The translations under genes were made by a program, and so were the position numbers. From Fibrobacter sp. (GTDB lineage Bacteria > Fibrobacterota > Chitinivibrionia > Chitinivibrionales > Chitinispirillaceae): a stretch of 34,565 nt of DNA. Where the stretch lies: NCBI GenBank assembly GCA_012728995.1, contig JAAYEB010000136.1:1-34565 (forward strand), written 5' to 3'. Positions 17,383 through 25,079 of this stretch are shown piece by piece; position 1 is the stretch's first letter, and the number at the start of each line of letters is the position of its first letter. The notes under the pieces are model-generated. The model was given only the letters and a program-made list of their open reading frames with translations. It had not been told where the DNA came from and searched no databases.

Positions 17383-18714
17383 TTATTCAGATAATGATGG
17401 ATCCATTGTCCTTCCCATAAACAGAATCGTTTGAATTTCCCTGTCGCGTATCAGGTAAATAAAAGGATGATTTGCAATAAAACTTGGTACATCAGTTGAC
17501 GTTCTCCCAAATACTACTGCAGTAGCAGCCGCAGCTTCAGTACCGGATTCATCAACAGATATAAAAGCCTTGTGAATAACATCACTTATATATAAATCAT
17601 GGTTATTAATTTTCGTAAAGTCAGCATTACCGGGACTGAAAGCATCAATCATTCCCATTGCAACAAGCACATCTTTAATTGACAAGCTACTGGTTGTATA
17701 TTCGAATTTGGGTAACTGAACCGGCAATTCTGTGGAATCCAGTTCTGATATCAACTGTTCAATATTATCAAGAGTAAGAGAACCTTCAAAATCTGAAAAT
17801 GACCCCTGATCGGGTAACAGCACGGTCATAACCAATCTGTCACCTTCATACGGAAAGTCCATAACTCTCACATTACTACCGCGTTTGTATAACATTTTAA
17901 CCTTTTCATTGGAGTCATTCAGATTCATAAGCGGTACAGCAACTGTACTGTTATCAATACAATAAAAATCTCCGGTTTCTGTTAACTCAGGATTAAAACT
18001 GGAAAGCCAGTCTGCCAGAAAATAAATGGCATTGGTTAAAACCAGTTCTGTGGCAGGAGTTATTACTCCCTGCGGAATGAGATCGCAAATTTTATTATTT
18101 GTCTGTTCTTCAACCCATGTATTTATTATAACCCTGCTTTCTTCAGGTTGTGCAGCAAAGTCCAGAAGATTCACACCTGCTCCGTAATACCGGGAAAGTG
18201 TATTTAAAAAACCGGTAGTAAATGGTACTCTCGTCTGCATCCATGCACTGTTAACTACATTCAGTGTAACACCATCAACAGTCTGAGTATATCCCATTAA
18301 CTCCTGATCAAGCCCGTTTATAGCTGCATGAAACAGATCTCCACCAAATGCATCACAGAGCACTTCACGCATCTGCCTTTCTGTTTCTCCATCGGCACCG
18401 GCACTCGCCATTGCCAGAGCTACAACCATACTGTAAGGTGAGAAAAACAGATTCTGATTACTTTCCACCAACTCCTGCTCAATTATCGACTTGTACATAT
18501 CCAGAGCAAACCTGTTAATACTTTTTGCCTGAATATCAATATTCTCTTTAGACCCGATCTCACGGCTGACTGAAAGAGACTTACTGAATCCAAAAGGAGT
18601 ATTACTTTCGGGATCCTTGTCACCCCGGTTTTCTTCACTGCTTAATGGATTCTCTGAACAACCTGCAATTATAAATGCAATTCCGCAAAGAATTAACAAT
18701 CTCAAACCTTTCAT
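17383..18714 (-). CDS. Lipoprotein serpin (protease inhibitor)
   Basis: 443 aa. Export signal with clear lipobox IIAGC (Cys19), Ser/Asp/Glu linker, then a complete serpin domain (about 70-443). Visible serpin features are NLFFSPYSMVVALAMASAGA near the start, VLTNAIYF, a reactive-centre hinge beginning at E389 (ESGTEAAAATAVV, P17-P5) and a closing FIANHPFIYLIRD. The short small-residue hinge fits an inhibitory, loop-inserting serpin. Counting from P17 puts P1 at Thr405, with Arg404 next to it, so the scissile bond is uncertain. ATG 18714 is fixed by AAAGGAGGAG at 3-9 bases; the frame is open upstream but without a signal peptide match. First gene of a four-gene operon. Anchored outside or in the periplasm it would trap proteases, perhaps endogenous ones such as the M4 enzyme in this window (speculative; serpins usually target Ser/Cys proteases). 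Confidence 0.93.
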   Translation of the reverse strand: MKGLRLLILCGIAFIIAGCSENPLSSEENRGDKDPESNTPFGFSKSLSVSREIGSKENIDIQAKSINRFALDMYKSIIEQELVESNQNLFFSPYSMVVALAMASAGADGETERQMREVLCDAFGGDLFHAAINGLDQELMGYTQTVDGVTLNVVNSAWMQTRVPFTTGFLNTLSRYYGAGVNLLDFAAQPEESRVIINTWVEEQTNNKICDLIPQGVITPATELVLTNAIYFLADWLSSFNPELTETGDFYCIDNSTVAVPLMNLNDSNEKVKMLYKRGSNVRVMDFPYEGDRLVMTVLLPDQGSFSDFEGSLTLDNIEQLISELDSTELPVQLPKFEYTTSSLSIKDVLVAMGMIDAFSPGNADFTKINNHDLYISDVIHKAFISVDESGTEAAAATAVVFGRTSTDVPSFIANHPFIYLIRDREIQTILFMGRTMDPSLSE

Positions 18715-19555
18715 AACTCCTCCTTTGGGCAATGTATAACTTTCCAAACCAATTTAAGCTTTTAAACATTTTCCTGTGCGACAGCTTTGATTATTTGATT
18801 AACTGATTTTGTTCATTGATATCAATTCACTCATTTAATAATATAGCGTATCCGGAATCGGTTTTCAACAGCTAAAATTATTATATGCTTCCTGTTTCAG
18901 GAAGCATATAATTTAATTTAATTTTCATTTTCTTATTATATATCATACACTTAAAGTTGTTTGTATTTTTTACCATTCAAATATTTTTTTATGTTTAGGA
19001 AGCAGCGGGGTTATAAAGCAAGACAAAAATCACCTTAGTACCCCAAAAATTTTTCAGTATCAGGTATTTTAAAGTAACTGCGATTATTATTAAGACCGAT
19101 ACAATTTTGTACATCTCAATATACTATGCCTTATATTCTAAAAAATTTCCGTATCGAAATAAACAGGTTCTATATTTATACCTGGTAGAGATTAAAGTCC
19201 GGTAGCCATTTTATTAATGGAATTATGTTAAAAAATTGCACAAGAAAAACAGAACACTGGTCTTTACCAAACGAAACGGATTGTGTTAGTCTCAGACACA
19301 TCAAATCATTAGTTGCACGACCCATAAAGGGATGGGTTTTGATATGAAACTATTTCTGCTGCACACTGGTTATGGTACCAGGCCAGGATGCAGTAACTGT
19401 GCGTTGCCCAGGGATAATATCATCATTAGCCACAACACCTTAACGAACTTTCTTTTTGGATATCGTTAAAGGAAAAACGTAGTACCCCCTCAAAAAAGCG
19501 AAATACTTATTGGACCTGATTTAAAAAATTGTAAATACTTCACAATGGAGTTTAC
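18715..19555. other. Divergent intergenic region between serpin operon and xylanase
   Basis: 841 bp. Contains a perfect 15-bp hairpin (18880-18912) and a weaker inverted repeat TTAACGA/TCGTTAA (19440-19469) close to the xylanase start. No ORF, tRNA or known riboswitch recognised. Promoters for both directions presumably lie here. Confidence 0.5.
18880..18912. terminator. Perfect 15-bp hairpin, orphan terminator-like
   Basis: Arms ATTATATGCTTCCTG (18880-18894) and CAGGAAGCATATAAT (18898-18912), loop of 3 nt; TTTAATTTA follows on the plus strand. It does not follow any visible gene on either strand, so it may end an unannotated small RNA or be a protein-binding palindrome. Confidence 0.55.
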
Positions 19556-21064
19556 GTGTGTTTTTTTCAATATAAAAATTTATTTAACCATCAAAAAACA
19601 TACAATTGCCATAGCAAAATCAACTCTTTTTCAAGAGTGTTTTCATTTTGCATTTGCATATTGATTTGCTCTTATAAACAGATTTATACACAAACAGTTC
19701 TTATTGATCTAAATAAAGAAAAACAGACTATAAGAGGATTTGGTGGGGCAAATATTCCTGCCTGGATTGATGATCTTACACCAGATCAGGTTAACAAAGC
19801 ATTTGGAAACGGTGCGGGACAAATTGGAATGAATATTCTTCGAATAAGAGTTCCTTATGATACAAGCGATTTCCATAAAGAGTTACCCACTGCTCTGGAA
19901 GCTCAATCTTATGGAGCAATTATAATTGCATCACCCTGGACACCTCCTCCTCATATGAAAACCTCCAACGATATTGTTGGTGGCTCCCTTAAACCTTCTT
20001 CATATGCTGAATATGCTGCTCACCTTAAAAGTTTTGTTGATTATATGCATAAAAACGGAGTTTCTCTTTATGCAATCTCTATCCAGAATGAACCGGATGT
20101 ACCTCCGGTAGATTACGAATCGTGTGACTGGACTGCCCAGGAAATAGTCAATTTTATTAAACAATACGGGGATTCAATCGGAAATGTAAAAATAATAGCT
20201 GCTGAATCCTTCAATTTTAATACCCAGGCTACAGACCCTGTTCTTAATGATCCTGAAGCAGAATCGAAAGTTGATATTATAGGTGTTCATGTCTATGGAT
20301 CGGGTCATAAAGATTATCCCCTTGCACTTGAAAAAGGCAAAGAGATTTGGGTTACCGAACATTTTGCAGGGTCTACCGAACCCGCAAATGATTGGGAATA
20401 TGCAATATTGGTTGCTGATGATATCCACAAGTGTATGGTAACCAATTGCAGTGCCTATATCTGGTGGTACATACGCAGATTTTACGGCCCAATGGATGAC
20501 AATAGTATGTTGACTAAACGCGGGCATATCATATCACAATATTCAAAATTTATACGACCGGGTTCCATAAGAATAGACATATCTCACAATCCTTTGGATA
20601 ACTTTTATGTTACAGCATATAAAAAAGATACTAATATAGTAATAGTCGCTGTGAATATCAGTTATAACCAGATATCACAGGGTTTTACCATTGTGGGTAC
20701 TAACATAAACTGTTTGAATAAACACACGACTTCTGAAACAAAAAATGTCAATTATGAAGGTCTGGTTATTGGCAGTAATGAATCGTTCACTGTTCAGTTT
20801 GAACCACGAAGCATTACTACTCTCAGTTCATCAGATTCTTCAGTATTCATCACCTCCACATACCCTTCATTTAAAAAAGAGATCACTCCAATAAAAAATA
20901 ACGACGTATTTAAATATTCAGTTTTTGATTTGAGAGGAAAACTTCTGGAAAGAGGCAGAGATAATCTGAAAAGGCCTTTCAAAAAGAAAATTGTACCAGG
21001 TACATACATTATCAACCAGGATTTGCCGGCACAAAACAATACACCGAAAATTTTGAATTTCTGA
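19556..21064 (+). CDS. GH30 (subfamily 8-like) glucuronoxylanase, secreted
   Basis: 502 aa. Hydrolyses beta-1,4-xylan, most likely glucuronoxylan, outside the cell. Export signal about 25-45 (long basic/polar N-terminus first), GH30 (beta/alpha)8 domain (about 48-340) with acid/base E179 in QNEPD and nucleophile E268 in VTEH. The block YIWWYIRRFYGPM followed by SKFIRPG is the GH30_8 signature, whose Arg recognises glucuronic acid. A GH30 beta domain follows (about 345-430), then a sorting-like C-terminal module (about 450-502: YSVFDLRGKLLERG ... PGTYII). GTG start at 19556 is supported by GGAG 5 bases upstream; the nearby ATG (19545) is out of frame. The start is the least certain part. Stands alone. 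Confidence 0.9.
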   Translation: MCFFQYKNLFNHQKTYNCHSKINSFSRVFSFCICILICSYKQIYTQTVLIDLNKEKQTIRGFGGANIPAWIDDLTPDQVNKAFGNGAGQIGMNILRIRVPYDTSDFHKELPTALEAQSYGAIIIASPWTPPPHMKTSNDIVGGSLKPSSYAEYAAHLKSFVDYMHKNGVSLYAISIQNEPDVPPVDYESCDWTAQEIVNFIKQYGDSIGNVKIIAAESFNFNTQATDPVLNDPEAESKVDIIGVHVYGSGHKDYPLALEKGKEIWVTEHFAGSTEPANDWEYAILVADDIHKCMVTNCSAYIWWYIRRFYGPMDDNSMLTKRGHIISQYSKFIRPGSIRIDISHNPLDNFYVTAYKKDTNIVIVAVNISYNQISQGFTIVGTNINCLNKHTTSETKNVNYEGLVIGSNESFTVQFEPRSITTLSSSDSSVFITSTYPSFKKEITPIKNNDVFKYSVFDLRGKLLERGRDNLKRPFKKKIVPGTYIINQDLPAQNNTPKILNF

Positions 21065-21253
21065 AAACAGTATTATTTTGTACTTTGAATAGTTTACATT
21101 TCGGTTTACATGTCGGGATGAACTTATTCTCTATTACAACACGCAGTTTAAAACTGTGGATTTTACTTTTAAAATAAATGTATATTTTATCGTTTTTAAT
21201 TTTAAGAATATTTTTAAATCAACTAACTGTCCGGAGGAACCTGAAATCCAAAA

Positions 21254-21288
21254 TACGCTTTAATATCAGGTCTGATAATATAAGCGTA
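21254..21288. promoter_or_regulatory. Hairpin in the 5' region of the DUF1573 gene
   Basis: Outer arms TACGCTT (21254-21260) and AAGCGTA (21282-21288), inner arms TATCA (21264-21268) and TGATA (21273-21277) around GGTC. Ends 32 bp before the DUF1573 start. Could be a 5' UTR structure or an operator; no family recognised. Confidence 0.4.
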
Positions 21289-21320
21289 GAATATTATTTA
21301 TAATTTAAAGGAGTTAGCTC

Positions 21321-22037
21321 ATGCTGCATACTAAAAAAAATCCATTGTTAAAATTCATTCTTCTCACTTCCTCGATTTCTCTTTTCGCCTCCCCAAAATT
21401 AGTAATTGAAAAAACCACTCATGATTGCGGAATTTTAACTGAAGGTAAAGAAAACAAAATCAAGGCATCATTTATTATTAAAAATGATGGCAATGAAGAT
21501 TTAAAGATAGAAAAAGTTCGACCTGGGTGCGGATGTACAGTAGTTAAATACGATTCTATAATTGCTCCGGGGAAAACCGGAAGTATCAAACCTGAAGTAG
21601 ATATTCGTGGTTACAGCGGGAAAATCAAAAAATCAGTTACAATAAATTCAAATGATCCGGATAATTCCGTACAACGAATCTATATCACTGCTGAAATTAA
21701 ACCGTTTATTGATATCTCAACACGATATATCACCCTGAATTCTTCAGTAAAACAACCTGAAATCATTCATCTCTCATCTTTGAAAACGAATCTTCATATT
21801 AAAAACATCTCTTTTAAACCTTTCGGCAATAATGGTCCTGCATGGCAAAATCAGATCTCATTTCCAATTGAGTATGATTGGATCGCTACTGACTCAATCC
21901 GTAGTGACAATTTTTCTGTTTTTAAATTATCACTGATTCCTCCTGAAACCAAAGAATCTCTTAATGGCGAATTCATTTTAGATACAAATCATCCGGATAA
22001 TATGAAAATTCGAATCAAAGGCAGAATAATAAAATAA
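21321..22037 (+). CDS. DUF1573 secreted protein
   Basis: 238 aa. Signal peptide about 1-23 (FILLTSSISLFA). DUF1573 Ig-like (ASH/MSP-type) beta domain, about 26-125: THDCGILTEGK, then NDGNEDLKIEKVRPGCGCTV, the family hallmark 'PGCGCT'. A second beta domain without a recognisable signature covers about 130-238. Domain function is not established; in other bacteria it occurs in surface and periplasmic proteins. AAAGGAG lies 7 bases before the ATG. A terminator-like hairpin follows (22075-22125). Monocistronic. Confidence 0.85.
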   Translation: MLHTKKNPLLKFILLTSSISLFASPKLVIEKTTHDCGILTEGKENKIKASFIIKNDGNEDLKIEKVRPGCGCTVVKYDSIIAPGKTGSIKPEVDIRGYSGKIKKSVTINSNDPDNSVQRIYITAEIKPFIDISTRYITLNSSVKQPEIIHLSSLKTNLHIKNISFKPFGNNGPAWQNQISFPIEYDWIATDSIRSDNFSVFKLSLIPPETKESLNGEFILDTNHPDNMKIRIKGRIIK

Positions 22038-22074
22038 CTTTTCTCTGATATATTAATTCGATTGCATCAATTTC

Positions 22075-22125
22075 GGGACGGACTGTCTTTTTCTCCTTTT
22101 AAAACCAAAAAAATTTGTCCGTCCC
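22075..22125 (+). terminator. Hairpin downstream of the DUF1573 gene
   Basis: Arms GGGACGGAC (22075-22083) and GTCCGTCCC (22117-22125) are perfect, with a 33-nt AT-rich loop and no T-run after it. A plausible but atypical terminator. Confidence 0.45.
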
Positions 22126-22140
22126 CCAAAAATTAACTTG

Positions 22141-22164
22141 TATACTGTTCATTTGAACAGTATA
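22141..22164. promoter_or_regulatory. 24-bp palindrome, probable operator
   Basis: Perfect arms TATACTGTTC (22141-22150) and GAACAGTATA (22155-22164) around ATTT. It lies about 75-98 bp upstream of the GyrI-like gene, where a promoter would be. It contains CTGT-N8-ACAG, the spacing of gamma-proteobacterial LexA boxes, but Fibrobacter LexA is reported to bind a different sequence, so the binding protein is unknown. Confidence 0.6.
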
Positions 22165-22238
22165 TTAGAATGTAATGTTTCAAGCGCTAAAACATTTATA
22201 CCAAAGAGATGTATTTTTAATTTCAAAAGGAGTTGATG

Positions 22239-22691
22239 ATGCAAGTAAAAGACACTAAAGAACTTAAAACATTATCGATAAGGTTAACCACATCTGTTTC
22301 TGAACTGCCAAAAATTATTGGTGAAGCGTATGAAGAGATTATGGCGTATATGCAGCATGAAGGTGTTCAGTGCAGTGGATATCCTTACGTATTGTACCAT
22401 AATATGGATATGAATAATCTGGATATAGATATCGGCTGGCCGGTTCAGCATGATGCCAATGGAGAAGGTCGTATAAAACCGTCAACGATCCCGGGTGGCA
22501 AAGTCCTTTTTGCAACCCATAAGGGTCCGTATTCCACGCTTGAAGACACATATAAGGAAGTTATGGCATATATCGAAAAGAATGGGATAAAAACAACTGA
22601 ATGGATGTACGAAATGTATCCCAACTCACCTCAGGATACACCTCCTGAAGAATTGATAACAGAAATTTACTTTCCTGTTAAATCTGAATAG
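22239..22691 (+). CDS. GyrI-like small-molecule-binding protein
   Basis: About 150 aa, a stand-alone GyrI-like (AraC effector-binding, SOUL-related) domain with no DNA-binding part. Features are IRLTTSVSELPKIIGEAYEE at the start, GYPYVLYHN, a DIDIGWPV strand, a GGKVLFATHKGPYSTLEDTY block and the conserved ending LITEIYFPV. The fold is a tandem pair of beta-alpha-beta-beta units that binds small molecules in a cleft. No signal peptide; cytoplasmic. ATG 22239 has AAGGAG with 6-base spacing; in-frame TTG 22233 and ATG 22236 are too close. Controlled perhaps by the palindrome upstream. Confidence 0.87.
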   Translation: MQVKDTKELKTLSIRLTTSVSELPKIIGEAYEEIMAYMQHEGVQCSGYPYVLYHNMDMNNLDIDIGWPVQHDANGEGRIKPSTIPGGKVLFATHKGPYSTLEDTYKEVMAYIEKNGIKTTEWMYEMYPNSPQDTPPEELITEIYFPVKSE

Positions 22692-22723
22692 AAAACAATA
22701 ATGTTTTAAAAGATATTCTGGGT

Positions 22724-22803
22724 CGCCGAGCGCACATGACCCAGCTTTAACAATGGCATCTTTTCATATGCTAAGTTTTATGTTCGCCGGGCGCACACGA
22801 CCC
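22724..22803. repeat. Pair of GC-rich direct repeats
   Basis: CGCCGAGCGCACATGACCC (22724-22742) and CGCCGGGCGCACACGACCC (22785-22803) match at 17 of 19 positions in the same orientation, 61 bp apart. Related CTGGG-NN-(A/G)CCGAGC boxes recur at 22718, 23589 and 23630. Confidence 0.65.
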
Positions 22804-23150
22804 CCGCGGTAGTTCATTTCTGCTCTGTAACTTTCGGTTTGGGGGCGTGTGGTAACCTGTGAATAGTTCAGAATTAAAGAGAAATCGGAAATCAATCAGA
22901 AATAATCGAAAAATATCTGAAACAACAAGATAGAAATTACAAACTTTCCAGCATTAATGAATTGGTCATTTAATAATAAGATGTCAGCACATAATCCGGG
23001 TTTGTAAAATTGTTTTTTTGTTGATTGGAATTTGTTTGGTATTTTACTTCTTATTGAGATTTGGGATTTTCTTTTTTGTTTCCACTTCAGTGGATTAAAA
23101 ACACAAGCTCTCCGCGGCTGTTATGTTGAGCAGCACCTGCACCAAAGAAA

Positions 23151-23239
23151 GCAGCTTTTATTGTTCGAGTCCCGCTATATTCATTTACTTATTGAGCGAG
23201 GATAAAAAATGTTTTCGAGCGGGCGAGTTTAAAAGCTGC
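23151..23239. repeat. Inverted repeat element
   Basis: Arms GCAGCTTTTA (23151-23160) and TAAAAGCTGC (23230-23239) with secondary complementarity CCCGCT (23171-23176) / AGCGGG (23218-23223). An 89-bp unit in an island of repeats, so possibly a MITE-like or structured RNA remnant. Confidence 0.5.
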
Positions 23240-23403
23240 GTACTGTTTTAGACCCTAAAAATTTTACTTCCTTTTTTTATGTGCAGGTGGTAAGCGAAAC
23301 ATGGCCGCTCCCAGGGCATTTTGGTTCCTTTTTTGCCCTGGAAAAAGGAACTCGTCGTCCGGGCGCGAAGCCGACCGAATTCAGTATCAAAGTCTGATTT
23401 TGG

Positions 23404-23576
23404 CCGGCTCTCATTGAATTTACGCCGGCCTAAGTAAAAAAAACGGACTTTGAAGTCGATTTTTCGCCGGCTCACCACGTTTTTTTCCGGCTATACCTGA
23501 AAATCGAAGGCTTTGTTTGCTAAAAACACCGGCTGAATTTGAAAAACAACCGGCTTTATCAGAAAAATAACCGGCT
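23404..23576. repeat. 21-bp-period CCGGCT tandem array
   Basis: CCGGCT or CCGGCC boxes begin at 23404, 23425, 23467, 23487, 23529, 23550 and 23571, with degenerate boxes at about 23444 (CGGACT) and 23507 (AAGGCT). The spacing is 21, 42, 20, 42, 21 and 21 bp: an array of nine units of about 21 bp whose remaining 15 bp vary. On the minus strand it would read as a heptad AG-x-F-S-x-x repeat. Confidence 0.7.
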
Positions 23577-23785
23577 CTGTTTATTATCCTGGGCACCGAG
23601 CACAATATAGGTTTCTTTGAAAAGATCATCTGGGGTGCCGAGCTTGACCTCTTCTTCCAGTTCAGCACCTCGTTTACCGGAAAGTGTTTCCCAGTTGCAA
23701 AACACCCAATCTTCTCTCATCAACGCAGCCCATTCATTGTCTGAATTAGGATTTTTAGAATTAGAGGATTACAGGATTTTGTCTC

Positions 23786-23945
23786 TTTAATCCTATAATC
23801 CTTTAATCTTAATCCAGACATTTTCTTCTCCTTTAATCCTATAATCCTTTAATCTTACCAATCCTAATCCAGACATTTTCCTTCTCCTTTAATCTTACCA
23901 ATCCTAATCCAGACATTTTCTTCTCCTTTAATCTCTTAATCCTAA
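23786..23945. repeat. AT-rich tandem repeats next to the GxxExxY gene
   Basis: The 15-mer AATCCAGACATTTTC occurs at 23811, 23866 and 23906, linked by CTCCTTTAATC-type units (CCTATAATCCTTTAATC). Just upstream, GTCTGAATTAGGATTT (about 23739-23754) is nearly the reverse complement of the same motif. I recall similar low-complexity repeats next to GxxExxY genes in other genomes. Confidence 0.65.
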
Positions 23946-24291
23946 TCTGTTTGCAGGCTTTTGGCACCAAAATTTATGAGTAATCCGATGGGCAGGTTAT
24001 ATGCCTGGCAGTAATTCATGGCTTGTGCCAGATGCACATCTTCGAGGTTTACAAGTGCTTTCAGCTCTACCATGATTTGATTTTCCACAAAAAAATCTAC
24101 CCGTCTTGTACCTATTTTTTCTCCCTCGTAGTGGATGTCCATTTCCATGCCACGTTGGAAATGAAGCCCCTGATTTTTCATTTCAATTGCCATGCACGCT
24201 GGTAAATTACCTCCTGAAATCCGTTACCAAGTGTGGAATGTACCTTCATCGCACAACCAATAATTTTATTTGTTAATTCTTTGTTCTTCAT
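23942..24291 (-). pseudogene. Frameshifted GxxExxY protein (PDDEXK-like nuclease fold)
   Basis: The family's N-terminus begins at ATG 24291 (MKNKELTNKIIGCAMKVHS ... GNGFQEVIYQRA) and contains the G-x-x-E-x-x-Y motif (GFQEVIY). It then runs to a TGA, while the rest of the protein (MAIEMKNQGL ... GTRRVDFFVENQIMVELKAL, C-terminal YNLPIGLLINFG) continues in another frame from 24193. A one-base loss or gain near 24193 breaks the gene; joined it would be about 116 aa, near family length. The PD-(D/E)XK-like residues (D in VDFF, E and K in VELK) are intact. Family: PDDEXK_3. Function is unsettled. A sequencing error could also explain the shift. Confidence 0.75.
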
Positions 24292-24342
24292 CAAACTTAA
24301 TCCTGGAATCCATTCATACTGCAAAAATCCTGATGCTGTCAG

Positions 24343-24477
24343 TTATGCAGCTAATACTTCATTTAATTCGCTGATAATCGTATTCATTTCTTTGCCGAAC
24401 AATTGATACATCTTGCCGCGGCCGCCTTGAGTGATCGTTCCACCTCTTGTACTGCCAAAAGCGCGAGTCAAAATTTC
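24343..24477 (-). pseudogene. Possible HsdR (type I restriction) C-terminal remnant
   Basis: About 45 residues on the minus strand: EILTRAFGSTRGGTITQ, GRGKMYQLFGKEM and ISELNEVLAA, then TAA at 24345-24343. The GG ... LFGxxM ... ELNEVLAA ending resembles the C-terminus of EcoEI-type type I restriction R subunits. There is no start codon; the frame runs into the stop of the DUF2721 gene. No restriction or methylase gene lies nearby. The family call is from memory of the ending only. Confidence 0.4.
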
Positions 24478-24874
24478 ATTTCTTTTTTCTTTTTATGCGT
24501 TCAAGTTCGATATTCAGAGCCCCGATCGAAAGGAATACTTCCTGCAACGAAAGAAGCAGTGATACAAACAATGCTATCAGACTTAATAAAAAAACGATTT
24601 CAGCCGGAAAAATCCGGTTGATAAAAATTAAAACCATGCTGACTACACAGAAAAGAAAGCTGACTACGCCAAAAATTTGCGTGTACTTAATTATTTTCAA
24701 ACGGGTTTCAAAATTATTTATCTGTTTTAATATGTTCTCCTCGTTGCTTTTTTCATATAGATTAATGTGCTGTCGTACGAGAGCTGCAACCGCGAGGAAC
24801 CGATTAGTGTAGGCAAGTATCAGCAATGATATGGCTGAAAAGAGGAGGGCTGGGGTACTGAGATTGAATTCCAT
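24476..24874 (-). CDS. DUF2721 membrane protein
   Basis: 132 aa with three predicted membrane helices (about 7-30, 65-87, 89-112) and a cytoplasmic helix between the first two (HINLYEKSNEEN). The layout and the motif RFLAVAALVRQ fit DUF2721, a family of unknown function. The C-terminus is very basic (ERIKRKKK). AAAGGAG lies 7 bases before ATG 24874. Its stop touches the HsdR-like remnant, marking the edge of the decayed island. Confidence 0.78.
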   Translation of the reverse strand: MEFNLSTPALLFSAISLLILAYTNRFLAVAALVRQHINLYEKSNEENILKQINNFETRLKIIKYTQIFGVVSFLFCVVSMVLIFINRIFPAEIVFLLSLIALFVSLLLSLQEVFLSIGALNIELERIKRKKK

Positions 24875-25079
24875 CTTGAATCTCCTTTAGAATCACATTC
24901 GGCAATTACTGTCCGAATTACCATTTGTTACTTGTTCCCGTTTTTCTTTCAAAACTTCGTAATTCATGAATGCACAGAGAACGACTTTCGCTGTAAACGT
25001 ATTCTTACTATCCATAAGATAAAAATGCAGATGTAGAAACGGTAATAAAAATAATCAGGGGCTGATTCATTGCTCAAAG
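24875..25079. other. Intergenic spacer
   Basis: 205 bp between two co-directional minus-strand genes; no hairpin or ORF of note seen. Confidence 0.4.

Larger units (their letters stand above)
22692..23941. other. Repeat-rich gene-free island
   Basis: 1250 bp without a credible gene. In order: two GC-rich direct repeats (22724-22742, 22785-22803), an inverted repeat (23151-23239), a GC-richer stretch, a 21-bp-period CCGGCT array (23404-23576), two CTGGG..CCGAGC-like boxes (23589, 23630) and AT-rich tandem repeats ending at the GxxExxY gene. Two minus-strand ORFs (23248-23478 and 23420-23668) span it but look like translations of repeats. Confidence 0.55.

Noticed and set aside
22141-22164. 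Calling the palindrome a true LexA box
   Set aside because: Spacing fits the gamma-proteobacterial consensus, but the reported Fibrobacter box differs and the downstream gene is not a classic SOS gene.
23163-23175. GTTCGAGTCCCGC, resembling a tRNA T-arm
   Set aside because: No acceptor stem, D-arm or anticodon arm can be built around it; it is part of the inverted repeat.
23248-23668. Two minus-strand ORFs in the repeat island
   Set aside because: Composition follows the repeats, no ribosome-binding site, no known domain; treated as repeat translations.
23404-23925. CRISPR array
   Set aside because: Units of 21 bp with only six conserved bases, or irregularly spaced 15-mers; no constant repeats with uniform spacers and no cas genes.
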